From assembly GCA_003667245.1 (NCBI GenBank), contig RCNN01000464.1:1-22049 (forward strand): a stretch of DNA of 22,049 nt, written 5' to 3'. The notes under the pieces are model-generated. The model was not told the origin of the DNA. It made no database searches and was given only the letters and a program-made list of their open reading frames with translations. The stretch's first letter is position 1. Each line of letters starts with the position of its first letter. The position numbers and the translations under genes are program-made. Below are positions 1 to 11,396 of the stretch, piece by piece. Source of the DNA: Heterostelium multicystogenum (Eukaryota; Evosea; Eumycetozoa; Acytosteliales; Acytosteliaceae).

Positions 1-713
1 CAAAGTAGATGTGAGCAAGGAACAGGTGCTCGAACAACCAGCGCGCCACCAGGCTTTCCCGGGCCCCGGGCTGGTTGAAACAGGGTTTTCCCATTGCTGC
101 ACTTGCAAGGCTTCCTTGGCACTCGGGGCCAGGCCTTGTTCGTCGATCGGTGCGCCGGAGGCCAGCCAGCGTTGCAGGGTCTGGTACTGCTGGTCGGTCA
201 GGCCGGTGACGGCGAGGGGCATGCCTTCCTTCGGGTGGTTACCTGCGTAGGCGTTGAACTCCCCCGGCATCGGGCAGGTGTTTTCGCGGCTCAGGCCCAG
301 CACGATGTCGTCGGGCAGCTTGGCGTTGGGCGCAAGCGGCGCGTTATGCCCCAGCTCCAGCATGCGCGCCATCAGTGCGGCCTGGCTGCCCCTGGGCGTC
401 GAGTACCGAGTAGAAAATCCTTTTGCTGCCAGGCGGCTTTTGCCGAAGGCGTCATAGAACAAACGGGTGGGCTGGCTGGCCTGGCTGCGCTCGCCGTCGT
501 ACACCGGCACCTTGGTCGCGCCACGTGCGGCGCCTTCGGCACTGCCCAGGTTGAGCTGGCAGGCCGAGTCGTAGCAGGCGTGGCAGGCCACGCATTTCTC
601 GGTGAAGATCGGCTGGATGTCACGGGTATAAGAGATCGCCGGGGCGGGACCTTCTGCTGTGCGGTGAGGGCGAACAGCGCAAACGCGGCGCTGACGATGA
701 GGCGAAGTGACAT
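1..713 (-). CDS. cti: Fatty-acid cis/trans isomerase Cti, 5' part, frameshifted, runs off the window start
   Basis: Cti is a periplasmic c-type haem enzyme that converts cis-unsaturated membrane fatty acids to trans, stiffening the membrane under solvent or heat stress (known for Pseudomonas). The sequence shows a start at 711-713 followed by a short signal-peptide-like stretch (MSLRLIVSAAFALFALTA), then the CVACH haem-attachment motif encoded at 580-594 and a Cti-like region with YTRDIQPIFTEKCVACH and, near the window edge, WLFEHLFLAHIYF. Only about 237 of the roughly 760 codons usual for the family are present. Two frameshifts are visible: one just after the signal peptide (about 645-655) and one near 85-92 in a run of G and T; the protein continues in another frame after each. 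The gene is divergent from metH, an arrangement known in other pseudomonads. Identification rests on the haem motif, the export signal and the neighbour. Confidence 0.87.
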
Positions 714-785
714 GTTTCCGGTCCCGATTCAATGCGTGCAGTGAAAAACCCGTCGATTCTACCGATGTAACGCCCCCGCCAAACA

Positions 786-798
786 TGAGCGATATTCA
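786..798 (+). promoter_or_regulatory. Candidate MetR-binding box upstream of metH
   Basis: The sequence TGAGCGATATTCA fits the MetR (LysR-type) consensus TGAA-N5-TTCA with one mismatch. It is centred about 45 bases upstream of a TATGAT hexamer and 87 bases upstream of the metH start, a plausible place for an activator. MetR is the known homocysteine-responsive activator of metE and metH in enterobacteria. Its use here is inferred from the motif alone, and a single 13-base match can occur by chance. Confidence 0.35.
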
Positions 799-837
799 TG
801 CAATCCCTGCACATGCTCTAAAAGCGCACAGGTTTGT

Positions 838-843
838 TATGAT
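838..843 (+). promoter_or_regulatory. Possible metH -10 element (TATGAT)
   Basis: TATGAT matches the sigma-70 -10 consensus at five of six positions and lies 35 bases before the metH start codon. No good -35 hexamer sits 16-18 bases upstream, which would suit an activator-dependent promoter. The rest of the 165-base cti-metH gap shows no riboswitch, no B12 box that I recognise, and no gene. Confidence 0.3.
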
Positions 844-878
844 CTTCGCCCTCCGTAATACCTGACCAGAGTAGTCCC

Positions 879-3151
879 ATGCCCGATCGTAGCGCTCGTC
901 TGCAAGCCCTCCACCAAGCCCTCAAGGAACGCATCCTGATCCTCGACGGCGGCATGGGCACGATGATCCAGAGCTATAAACTGGAAGAGCAGGACTACCG
1001 TGGCAAACGCTTCGCCGACTGGCCGAGCGACGTCAAGGGCAATAACGACCTGCTGGTAATCACCCGTCCGGACGTGATCGGCGCATCGAAAAAGCCTACC
1101 TGGATGCCGGCGCCGACATCCTGGAAACCAACACCTTCAACGCCACGCGCATTTCCATGGCCGACTACGGCATGGAAGACCTCGCCTACGAATTAAAACG
1201 TAGAAGGCGCGCGCCTGGCGCGCAAGATCGCCGACGCCAAGACCCTGGAAAACCCGGCCAAGCCGCGCTTCGTCGCCGGGGTGCTCGGTCCGACCAGCCG
1301 TACCTGCTCGCTGTCGCCCGACGTAAACAACCCGGCTACCGCAACGTGACCTTCGATGAGCTGGTGGAAAACTACACCGAAGCCACCAAAGGCCTGATCG
1401 AAGGCGGCGCCGACCTGATCCTGATCGAAACCATTTTCGACACCCTCAACGCCAAGGCCGCGATCTTCGCCGTACAGGGCGTGTTCGAAGAATTGAACGT
1501 CGAACTGCCGATCATGATCTCCGGCACCATCACCGACGCCTCCGGCCGCACCCTGTCGGGCCAGACCACCGAAGCCTTCTGGAACTCGGTCAGCCACGCC
1601 AAGCCGCTGTCTGTGGGCCTGAACTGCGCACTGGGCGCGAGCGAGCTGCGTCCGTACCTGGAAAGAGCTGTCGAACAAGGCCAACACCCACGTTTCCGCC
1701 CACCCGAACGCCGGCCTGCCCAACGAATTCGGCGAGTACGACGAACTGCCGTCGGAAACCGCCAAGGTCATCGAAGAATTCGCCCAGAGCGGCTTCCTGA
1801 ACATCGTCGGTGGTTGCTGCGGTACCACCCCGGGCCATATTGAATCCATCGCCAAGGCGTGGCCGGTTACGCACCGCGCCCGATCCCGGACATTCCGAAA
1901 GCCTGCCGCCTGTCGGGCCTGGAACCGTTCACCATCGATCGCAGCTCGCTGTTCGTCAACGTCGGCGAGCGCACCAACATCACCGGTTCCGCCCGCTTCG
2001 CCCGCCTGATCCGTGAAGACAAACTACACCGAAGCCCTGGAAGTCGCCCTGCAGCAGGTGGAAGCCGGCGCCCAGGTGATCGACATCAACATGGACGAAG
2101 GCATGCTGGATTCGAAGAAGGCCATGGTGACCTTCCTCAACCTGATTGCCGGCGAGCCGCGACATCTCCCGCGTACCGATCATGATCGACTCCTCCAAGT
2201 GGGAAGTGATCGAGGCCGGCCTGAAGTGCATCCAGGGTAAGGGCATCGTCAACTCCATCAGCATGAAGGAAGGCGTGGGAACAGTTCATTCACCACGCCA
2301 GGCTGTGCAAGCGCTACGGCGCGGCGGTAGTGGTGATGGCGTTCGACGAAGCCGGCCAGGCCGACACGAAGCGCGCAAGAAAGAAATCTGCAAACGCTCC
2401 TACGACATCCTGGTGAATGAAGTCGGCTTCCCGCCGGAAGACATTATCTTCGACCCGAACATCTTCGCGGTCGCCACCGGTATCGAAGAGCACAACAACT
2501 ACGCCGTCGATTTCATCAACGCCTGTGCCTACATCCGCGACGAGCTGCCGTATGCGTTGACCTCCGGCGGCGTGTCCAACGTGGTCGTTCTCGTTCCGTG
2601 GCAACAACCCGGTGCGTGAGGCCATCCACTCGGTGTTCCTGCTGTATGCGATCCGCAACGGCCTGACGATGGGATCGTCAACGCCGGCCAGTTGGAGATC
2701 TACGACCAGATCCCGGCCGAGCTGCGTGACGCGGTGGAAGACGTGGTGCTCAACCGCACCCCGGAAGGCACCGACGCCCTCCTCGCCATTGCCGACAAGT
2801 ACAAGGGCGACGGCAGCGTCAAGGAAGCCGAGACCGAAGAATGGCGCGGCTGGGAAGTCAACAAGCGCCTGGAACACGCGCTGGTCAAGGGCATCACCAC
2901 CCACATCGTCGAAGACACCGAGGAATCCCGGCAGTCGTTCGCGCGCCCGATCGAGGTGATCGAAGGCCCGCTGATGTCCGGCATGAACATTCGTCGGCGA
3001 CCTGTTCGGCGCCGGCAAAATGTTCCTGCCCCAGGTGGTGAAGTCCGCCCGGGTGATGAAGCAGGCCGTGGCCCACTTGATCCCGTTCATCGAGCTGGAA
3101 AAAGGCGACAAGCCGGAAGCCAAGGGCAAGATCCTGATGGCCACGGTGAAG

Positions 3152-3196
<45 letters not shown>

Positions 3197-4592
3197 GGTT
3201 GCAACGGCTACGACATCGTCGACCTGGGCGTGATGGTCCCGGCCGAGAAAAATCCTGCAGGTGGCCAAGGAACAGAAGTGCGACATCATCGGCCTGTCCG
3301 GGCTGATCACCCCGTCCCTGGACGAGATGGTGCACGTCGCCCGCGAGATGCAGCGCCAGGATTTCCACCTGCCGCTGATGATCGGTGGCGCCACCACTTC
3401 CAAGGCCCACACGGCCGTGAAGATCGAGCCCAAATACAGCAACGACGCGGTGATCTACGTCACCGACGCCTCCCGCGCCGTGGGCGTGGCGACGCAATTG
3501 CTGTCCAAGGAATTGAAGCCGGCATTCGTCGAGAAAACCCGCCTGGAATACATCGACGTGCGCGAGCGCACCTCCAACCGCAGCGCGCGCACCGAGCGCC
3601 TGAGCTACCGGCCGCCATCGCCAAGAAGCCGCAGTTCGACTGGAGCAGCTACACGCCGGTCAAGCCGACGTTTACCGGCGCCAAGGTGCTGGACAACATC
3701 GATCTCAACATCCTGGCCGAGTACATCGACTGGACACCGTTCTTCATCTCCTGGGACCTGGCCGGCAAGTTCCCGCGCATCCTCACCGATGAAGTGGTGG
3801 GTGAAGCGGCGACGGCGCTGTACGCCGACGCACAGGAAATGCTCAAGAAGCTGATCGACGAAAAACTCATCAGCGCCCGCGCGGTGTTCGGTTTCTGGCC
3901 GACCAACCAGGTGCAGGACGATGACCTGGAAGTCTACGGCGATGACGGCCAGCCGATTGCCAGGCTGCACCATTTGCGCCAGCAGATCATCAAGACCGAC
4001 GGCAAGCCGAACTTCTCCCTGGCCGACTTCGTCGCGCCCAAGGACAGCGGCGTAACCGACTACATCGGTGGCTTTATCACCACCGCCGGCATCGGTGGCC
4101 GAAGAAGTCGCCAAGGCCTACCAGGACGCCGGCGATGACTACAACTCGATCATGGTCAAGGCCCTGGCCGACCGCCTGGCCGAAGCCTGCGCCGAGTGGC
4201 TGCACCAGCAAGTACGTAAGGAACACTGGGGTTACGCCAAGGACGAAGTGCTGGATAACGAAGCGCTGATCAAGGAGCAGTACAGCGGTATCCGCCCTGC
4301 CCCGGGTTACCCGGCGTGCCCGGACCACACCGAGAAGGCCCAGTTGTTCCAGCTGCTGGACCCTGAGGCCCAGGAGATGCACGCCGGCCGCAGCGGCGTG
4401 TTCCTGACCGAGCACTACGCGATGTTCCCGGCAGCGGCCGTCAGCGGCTGGTACTTCGCTCACCCGCAAGCGCAGTACTTTGCGGTGGGCAAGATCGACA
4501 AGGACCAGGTCGCCAGCTACACCGCCCGCAAGGAGCAGGACCTGAGCGTGACCGAACGCTGGCTGGCGCCGAACCTGGGTTACGACAACTAA
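879..4592 (+). CDS. metH: Cobalamin-dependent methionine synthase MetH, complete but with about 15 frameshifts
   Basis: MetH transfers the methyl group of 5-methyltetrahydrofolate to homocysteine through cobalamin, the last step of methionine synthesis, in the cytoplasm. The domains appear in the family order: homocysteine-binding domain with zinc ligands in GLNCALGA (Cys at 1625-1627) and [10 protein letters not shown] (Cys-Cys at 1815-1820); pterin-binding domain (about 1930-2690) containing [14 protein letters not shown]; cobalamin domain with the lower-ligand histidine in DVHDIGKN (3155-3178) and [12 protein letters not shown]; and the AdoMet reactivation domain ending at 4592, with [16 protein letters not shown] see about nine single-base insertions (near 1198, 1665, 2022, 2157, 2278, 2585, 2990, 3247, 4102) and six deletions (near 1082, 1335, 1857, 2365, 2672, 3606). 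Net +3 bases implies 1,236 residues, the usual length. All catalytic motifs are intact, so sequence error is far likelier than decay. Confidence 0.97.
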
Positions 4593-4605
4593 GTTGTGGC
4601 GCGCT

Positions 4606-4639
4606 GGCCCGGGCGTCCAGCCGGCTGAGCGCCCGGGTC
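4606..4639. terminator. Hairpin between convergent metH and LRR-NEL gene A
   Basis: CCCGGGCG (4608-4615) pairs perfectly with CGCCCGGG (4630-4637), and two further pairs (one G-U) extend the stem into the stop codon of gene A. The loop is 14 bases. There is no T-run on either side, so it may be a weak or Rho-assisted bidirectional terminator; termination is inferred from its position between two converging stop codons. Confidence 0.5.
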
Positions 4640-7600
4640 AGATCCCCAGATCCCTCCTCGCCCGTCCCGAAAGCCTGAGCGCCAGTGCCTGTTGCTCGGC
4701 AAGGTTTTCGGTGTCCAAGGCTGCGACTTCGCTCAGGTATTGGGCGCTGAGGTCCGGGTGAAGCTCCTCGAGGGCATCTACCTTGACCTGATGCGCCTGG
4801 GCCAACACCGAAAACTCTTCCGGGTACAGCTTCTGCAAGTAGCTGACCCAGTACGGGCGCTTGACCAGCTCTTGCATAAACACCGGAGTACTCTCTCTGG
4901 CCATAATGGCGGCATACGCCTGATCGATGTTGGCCTGGGTCACCCGGGACAGGTTGCGGTACAGCATGGTGGACGGTTGGTGAGGCAGATCCAGGCGCTC
5001 GGCCAGGCCAATGCGATAGGCCAGGCGAATTTCCGCCGGGTCGATGCCAGGGCTGCGGTTGATCGCCTCGCCAGCAATGCGCTCCGCTTCATCGAGACGG
5101 ATCATGCGCCGGGCCAGGTTGAACAGCGTGGTGCCTTCCTGCCCGGGTGCGAGGGCCCTCAGGGCCTTGAACTCATACACGCTGACTTCAAGATCACTGA
5201 ACAGGAGGATCCAGCCGTCACCACAGGTAGCCCTTACCCGCATCGCCCGGGCCTGGCCAAAATAGTTGTTCGCGCAAGTGCGGGTATTGCTCCGCCGCCT
5301 CAAGCACCGCCCACACCCGGCGAGTCAGGTCGGCGCGGTCGTGCAAGAAATCCTGGGCGTTCTTCAACTGGGAAATGATGTAGAAAAAATCCTCGCTGTT
5401 TTCGGCCTGCTTGAGCACGCTCCATACCCGGTGGCGGGCCGAATCGGCGGCAATACCCGAGAACCATTGGGCCTTTTGTTGTTCCGGGGTCAAGAGTTCA
5501 GGGTGGATGTCCGACCCGGAGCTGCTATCGGTACTGTGGTACCCCTCCAGTGCGTCTTCCAGTTCCTCGGCGGAAAATCCCAGGCCACAATCGGTCTGCT
5601 GCTGGTAGACGCGCAAGCGTGCAAGATCTTCCTCAAACAGCAGGTTATCGGACAGGTCCGTGCCCCACAATCAGAGCGCTGTGCTGGGGCAGCAACGCGT
5701 CTTCAGGGATGGTTTCGATACGGTTGCTGCGCAGGTCCAGGTGGCGCAACTGCGCAGCCTGGAGGACACCCTGCGGCCACGCCAGAAGGTTATTGCCGCG
5801 CAGTTCCAATGACTGCAATTTGAGGCAGGCTGCTGATGTCCAAAGAATCGAGGACGTTCTCACTCAGGTCCAGGCGCTCCAGCGCGGTCAGCCGATTGAG
5901 CTGGCCCTGCAGCTCGCTGCGATAGCGTAGTTCGTTATGGCTCAGGCGCAGCTCGGTGAGTAATTGAGCATTCGCCGACGGCGTCGGGCAGGCTCATCAG
6001 GCCATTATTGTTGAGAGTCAGGGTACGCAGCTTGGAAACGCCCGCAGGAACGCATTGGAGCCCTGCTCAGTAAGCTTGACTGCGTTGAGGTTCAACACCC
6101 TCACATGGGCCAACGGGCTTCGGGTAACGCCGGCAGGTCACCCAGATACAGGTCGTTCAATTGAAGGACCTCGCGCCCATCGCCCGGCGCAACCTCGGGG
6201 TGCGCCCGCAAGGTATGGCGCCAACTGTCGATAAGCCTGTCGGCCGCGCGACGACGGTCCACCGCGCTGACCCAGCCGCCCCCCTGGCGATAACCGCGAA
6301 TATCGATCCAGTCGTTCAACACCCGCACCATACCCCGGTAGCCCGTGCGCCACCGAACCAGGCATGCCTCGACCTCCAGTGCGCCCAGGCCACTGGCAAG
6401 CAGTTCGTCAATGCGCCGTACCGCATCGCGCGTGGACAACGCCGGGTCTATTTGTTGCAGACGCTGCGCAGGTGTCTGCCGAACTTCACTGTTGGGCCAC
6501 CTCTACCTCCAGCGCGAGGAGCAGATCGGGACTGTCCGTGGACCTCCAGGGGAAAGTATTCCGGATCGCCCCCCGTTCTGCCCTCCGCCAGCCCTTCGCG
6601 GGAATGCCCAAGGGTTTGTCCAGGTAAAAGCTCGGGCCAAAAACCGGCAGCATGGCCGGTGCGACGTTCAACGGATTGTCCTGGTAGGTACGCAGGGCAA
6701 AACGCTGGTATGTCGGCACAGGCCGGCAAGGTCAGGCGACAGCCACGCACGTTGCTGCTGAGCATCAGCAGGTCATGGCCGGTCAGTGCAGCCTGGGGGA
6801 TCGTGGTAATAGCGCTGTAGCTCAGATCCACTTGACGCAGTTCGGGTAATGCCAGCCAACCTGTCGGCCAGGCGGTGGTCGCGGTGTGGCTCAGGTTCAG
6901 GCTGCGCAGCTGGTTGAGCCCGCTGACATCCAGGGTACCCACACGGTTGTAATCCAGGTTCAACCCTCGAAGCGTGATCAGGGCGCTGAGGCGCTGCTGT
7001 ATCGCCTCAGTGATCGTCAACTGGTTGTGCGCCAGGTCCAGCTGTTTGAGAGACCTCAACTGCGTCAGGGACGCCGGCAGGTCCATCAGGTTGCTGCGGC
7101 TCAGGTCCAGGCCGTGGATTTGGGTGAACTGGGGGAGGAAATCGTTCAATGCCGCCACTGAAACCCGGGTGCCTGCGAGGTTCAAGCGCTGCACGTGGGC
7201 AAAAGCTGCGGCCGGCATTAGCGGCAAATCCCCCAGTACCGTACCCAACAGGTCCAGCATGACCCCCTCGGAGGCGGCTGGCGAAGAAGGCCCGGCCACC
7301 TCACGGGGGGAGGCAAAACGTCGGTCGAGGCCATCGCGCCAGTAAGCCATGAGCTTGTCTGCCGCACGTTGACGATTGAGCGGGTCCACCGGTCGCCGGT
7401 CGACCTCCACTTCCCTGCCCTGCCACTCTTCCAGCGCCTGCTGCAAGGTTGCATGTTCATCCAGCAAGGCGTGCACACGGGTCAACTTGGCGTCACTGGT
7501 CAACCGATGGCGCCGCAGGTACGCCAAGGCACTGGGCGCAAAACGCCGGGTCGCTGTCTTTCAGGCGTCGCAACGCGCCTTCACAATAAGCGTCCACCAT

Positions 7601-10600
7601 CAGCACTTCATCCACCAAATGCCCCGGGTGGTTTTTCACGTGCTGATACACCGGCATGAACGCACGCCGCTCAAACGCTGCCCAGTTGAGGGTAAGGCCA
7701 CGCCACAGGCGCTCGTGGCCCTCAAGCATTGCCGCCGGCATGGTATTTATCCCGGTCGCCAACAGGTCGAGCGTCTCCAGTTTGTCCAACGTCAGAACAC
7801 CTACCGGCCACTCTTTCAGGGCGCCCGCCACCCGCAAGGCAAGCAGCTGTTTCAAGCCACTGACATCCAGCGCGTCCAGCGCGCCCCGTCAGGACCAACC
7901 GGCGCAATTGGCTCAACGTGTTAAGGCGTTGCAAAAAGGCCGGCGAATAGATCAAGCCCCAGCCGTCGATCGACAACTCTTCAAGCTTGGGAAACAGCCC
8001 GAGGCCCGCGGCAATCGCTTCGACATGGGCGGGCTCGGTAAACACATTCAGGACTTCGACGTTGGAGAACTGCTGCGCAAGCCTGGTGCCCTGGGCGCCC
8101 GCCAGGGTTTCGCCGCTTACGCCCAACCCTCGCACATGGGAAAAATCAGCATCCAGCGCCGGCAAGTTACCGGCCTTGCCCAGTGACAGATAGGCATGGG
8201 GTTTCAAGCCCCGGTACGCGCCTTCGCGCCAGCAATTGATCAGGGTGTCGGCCGTATGTTGTGCCCCCGCCTGAGCACTGTTTTGCGTCACCCACTGATC
8301 CAGGGTCATGCGTAACCGGGTCAGTTCGCGCTCGCGGTTGCCTATCAACTCATAGATCTGTGGAGGACGCTGGCCGGCCTGCAACAGGCTTTGCACAAAC
8401 AGCTGGGCCGCCTCATCGCTGAGGTTGGGGTAAACATCGCGAACCCTGGCCGCCAGGGCGGCATTGGGTGCCTGGGCCGTACCTCGGCCGCTCAGGGCAT
8501 AACCTAATGACCCGCTCGCCTGACGCAACGCGGGCGAGCCATGGGCGCGCGTATCTTCAGCACGGCGGCCATTTCGAGGCGGTGTGCCGTGGCATACCGC
8601 GCCAGGGCTTGCTGCAAATCGACATCCGCGCTGGCCAGCGGCAAACCCAGTGACTGGCGCAGGGTTACGGGCAAGGCATGGACGATTGATGGGTAGAAAT
8701 TACCACTGCCGGGGACCGGACTGTTAAGAGGAGCCCCCTGCAGGTCGCACGCCAGGAATGTCTCGCCTTTTTTGACCAGGTAACGGCGCACTGCCGCGTC
8801 TTCAGGCCCAACCTCAGCCAGCAAGCGCCCACTGGGGTTGTCGGCGCGCAGTTCCAGGCGCAGCGTGGGAGACCAGCCCGGCAGTTGCTGCAAGCAATGC
8901 AACGCCAGCCGGTCACTGTCCAGGCTGGCGAGCGCCGGCAGGTACAAGCCGGCCAACGCACTGCTCAGGCGACGTTGCTGTACCGCACGCCGCGCCAGGT
9001 TATCCAGGCGCGGCGCAACACCGGTTCGGCCGAGTATCTGCAGGCGTTCCTTATCGCTGGCCGTACTGATAATTTCGTTGATCGCGCCTCGGGACAAAGA
9101 AGCAAAGCGGCGCTGCAACACTGCGCCCTCGGGGGACAGGAGTACAGCCTGTGGCGGCGCGCCCGCGAAAACAACTGCAACGTATCGGCCAGCACGGCAG
9201 GCATCGGCAAACCATCTATGTGGACCTTGCGCAACAGGTCATCACTGATGCCGCTGATGTCGCCAAGGGCGCTCAACGTTGCATCGCTGATTCCCTGGGT
9301 TTCATGACCCAGGCGCCTCAGCAAGGTCAGGCGGTCCCATTCCAGTGGGCGTTCATGGGTATGGCGCCAGGCACCCGCTTGGTTGTGCTCGAGGATTCGG
9401 CTGGTACGCAGCCGGATTGTTCGGATGCTGGATCCGCCATTTTCGAGTCCGCGCATCAAAAGCCTTTTCATAAAGGCCCTCACCCAGACGCACGTACATC
9501 TTGCCGCCCTGCGCGTATTGCCCCTGGGCATTGGGCTTGAGTGATGCATCCAGAACGGTATGACTGCGGTAGGCCGCAAGGTCAGGTTTCCACAGGCGCC
9601 TTTCGCCGTTCGGCAACTTCACCGGCACCAGCCCATCGACCCATTTCGACACCTGGATAGCGGGCGCCCGGCCAGCGAGGGCTACCGCCCCGCCCAGGGT
9701 GGCCATGAACCCGAGATTCAGCGCCACCGACTCCAGGTGCTCCCATGCCGCATCCATATCGCCCTCCTGCCAGGATTCGATGCCGTGATAGACCTCCAGG
9801 CCCAACTGAATCGCCGTGACCGCCAACAACAGCTCCCCCAGGCCGGGCACCATGAATGCGGCCACATTCAATGTGTTCAAACCCATGCTCAACCAGTGAG
9901 CATGGCGTGCCTGTGCGGCTTTTCGGTCAGCCTCCGCAGTGGGCACCGCCAGGGTTCTGGCATTGTCCTTGAGGCGCTGTACATGCCGCTCGTAGAGCGC
10001 GCCGAACAGCTCCCCCTCGATCATCCGTTCTCGCCGGTTCAAGTTGATTTGCTCGTCGTAGACCTGCTCCTTGTAGCCTCGCGGGTTCCAGGTGAATGTG
10101 TAGAGTTTTTCCTTGAGGCGCTCAAGGAACTGCGGCGCCTGTTGCTGAGGTACCAGGCTGGCAAACAACTGCTGATAGGCAGGTGAGCGCAGGTTCACCG
10201 CCAGTTCCTTGTCGAACGCCTGCATAGACGGGTATTCCTTGAGCGGGCACTGCGGCGCGCCCGGAATCCAGGCCACCACCCGCGTATCAGGCGCCACGGG
10301 AAGCAGCCCGCTCACACCTGCCCCAGGAAACAAGGGCGGGATCACGGACCGGGTCGGTGCGACACCCGGCCCGATCAGCAGCACCTCCCCCAGCTCGCAG
10401 CCCAGGATCGACAGTTGACCGAAACGTACGACCTCGCCATCCAGCAGCGGTCGCGAAGTACCTGCCAGCACTTCACGCAACATGAGAAACACCGCCGGAC
10501 CGATGTCGCCCTGCGCCCATGCGGCATACAGGCGTACCGTCAGCAGGTCTTTTTGCGCGCGAATCATCTGCTCCCGCACCACGGCCCGAGTGGCAGCGGC

Positions 10601-11234
10601 ATCGAACACCTGCGCCAGATGGGCCTGGTATTGCTGCCCCAGGTCCAGGGTGCGGCACAGGGTGGAAAAGGTTTGTGGAGTCATCGACAGGGTTTCGCTG
10701 TAGCGATAACGCGCCGCACGCGAGCCATCCGCCCGCGCCTCGCCGTAGTACTCGGTCAGCAGCGCACCTTCCGGCGCCAGGGCGCTGGTCTGTTCGAGGG
10801 CGATATCGGTGAAGTCTTCATCGCCCTCGAAGTTCAGCAGCGCTGCCTGCAACAACGAATGCTGCTGCGGGGCCTGGCGATACCGCAGGTAATGCAGCTG
10901 GTTTTTGTTGACGTCCGGGGCCTCGCCCATCGCCTCGCGCAACGCCGCTTCCAGCTTGGGCTGGGCGAAATTCGACAATGCCTTGCAGCGCGCCAAGGCC
11001 CTTGGCCAAGGCTTCGCGGGACTGACGGCTGGCCTTGCGACTGTCATCGAGTGCCTTGTTCAATGCGGGCGAGAGCAGGACCTTGGTGGCAGGCCGCTCC
11101 CTGCCGGGCAACAGTCCATGTTTGAGCCGGCGCACATCGACGGCGGCAATGTGGGCGACCCACGCGGGCAGGCGCTCCGTGATCAGGGCGGTGTGCAAGC
11201 TTTCGTCCGCGAGGGCGTTAGGTGGAGTAGACAT
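4638..11234 (-). CDS. Giant LRR / NEL-type E3 ubiquitin ligase with dermonecrotic-toxin-like N-terminus (paralog A), frameshifted
   Basis: About 2,199 codons, starting at 11232-11234 after a good ribosome site (AGGAAG, six bases before ATG). Approximate residues: 40-600, a region like DUF6543 ('dermonecrotic toxin domain') proteins of pseudomonads, with hydrophobic stretches at about 454-483 and 500-520; 600-900, a helical region; then three LRR blocks (about 8180-7740, 7250-6740 and 6130-5690) with LxxLxLxxNxLxxLP-type repeats and helical linkers; then a NEL domain from about residue 1860 to the end, with the CGDGW motif (Cys codon 5223-5225, about residue 2004). NEL domains of IpaH/SspH effectors are E3 ubiquitin ligases using a Cys in a CxD motif; activity here is inferred. 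At least a dozen frame breaks occur at about the same density as in metH and cysI, so I read the gene as intact in nature. No secretion signal, chaperone or partner gene is visible. It is the diverged tandem copy of paralog B. Confidence 0.85.
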
Positions 11235-11264
11235 GTGCGGCTTCCTGAGAACGCTTTAGGGAGG

Positions 11265-11279
11265 CCCAGTACAGCGAAC
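11265..11279 (-). promoter_or_regulatory. Conserved upstream element of paralog A
   Basis: Read on the minus strand this is GTTCGCTGTACTGGG, identical to 18061-18075 upstream of paralog B. It lies 30 bases before the start codon (31 in B) while the surrounding bases have diverged. It could be part of the promoter (TGTACT resembles a -10) or an operator or leader element. The function is not known. Confidence 0.4.
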
Positions 11280-11304
11280 AGGCGAGCGCCTTCGCAGGTA
11301 GATA

Positions 11305-11321
11305 ATTGTTTTTGTGCACCT
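11305..11321. other. Novel junction of the tandem duplication
   Basis: About 17 A/T-rich bases (including TTGTTTTTGTG) separate the end of the gene A upstream homology from the displaced metH fragment. They match neither the metH end nor the region upstream of gene B, so they mark the breakpoint where the end of one copy was joined to the start of the next. Confidence 0.55.
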
Positions 11322-11350
11322 TGGCGCCGAACCTGGGTTACGACCACTGA
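11322..11350 (+). pseudogene. Displaced metH 3'-end fragment (last nine codons and stop)
   Basis: Bases 11322-11344 are identical to 4564-4586, the end of metH, and the reading [13 protein letters not shown] parallels [13 protein letters not shown] of the real gene. The stop codon is TGA here and TAA in metH. It is too short to encode anything and is a scar of the duplication that produced the two LRR-NEL genes. Confidence 0.88.
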
Positions 11351-11353
11351 GGC

Positions 11354-11382
11354 GCGGCAGGCCCGTTTTCCGGACCTGCCGC
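11354..11382. terminator. Hairpin between the metH remnant and LRR-NEL gene B
   Basis: GCGGCAGG (11354-11361) pairs with CCTGCCGC (11375-11382), followed by a C/A mismatch, three more G-C pairs, and a loop containing TTTT. It sits where the metH/gene A hairpin sits in the other copy, though the sequence is different. It lies just downstream of the gene B stop, so it probably terminates gene B transcription. Confidence 0.5.
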
Positions 11383-11396
11383 CGGGGCACAGACTG

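Larger units (their letters stand above)
4564..11304. repeat. Tandem duplication, copy 1 (metH 3' end + LRR-NEL gene A + its upstream region)
   Basis: This copy runs from the last codons of metH through gene A to the sequence GGTAGATA at 11297-11304. It pairs with 11322-18100. Evidence: identical 23 bases of metH end at both left edges, 45 versus 46 bases from that stop codon to the next gene's stop, co-linear paralogous proteins, and matching upstream regions that share a 15-base identity and end at GGTAGATA. Clear protein divergence in all domains argues that the event is old. Confidence 0.85.

Noticed and set aside
94..744. Long plus-strand open frame over the cti region
   Set aside because: It is the antisense shadow of cti; the minus strand carries the CVACH haem motif and signal peptide, the plus frame has no recognisable motif.
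714..878. Cobalamin or SAM riboswitch before metH
   Set aside because: The gap is only 165 bases, shared with a divergent promoter, and I see no B12 box or SAM-type stem arrangement.
879..4592. metH as a pseudogene
   Set aside because: All zinc, cobalamin and AdoMet motifs are intact, the indels sum to the normal length, and neighbours show the same error density.
4564..11344. The 23-base direct repeat as attL/attR of an integrative element at the metH 3' end
   Set aside because: There is no integrase or other mobility gene between the repeats, and the gene inside is a paralog of the one just outside with matching flanks, which tandem duplication explains better.
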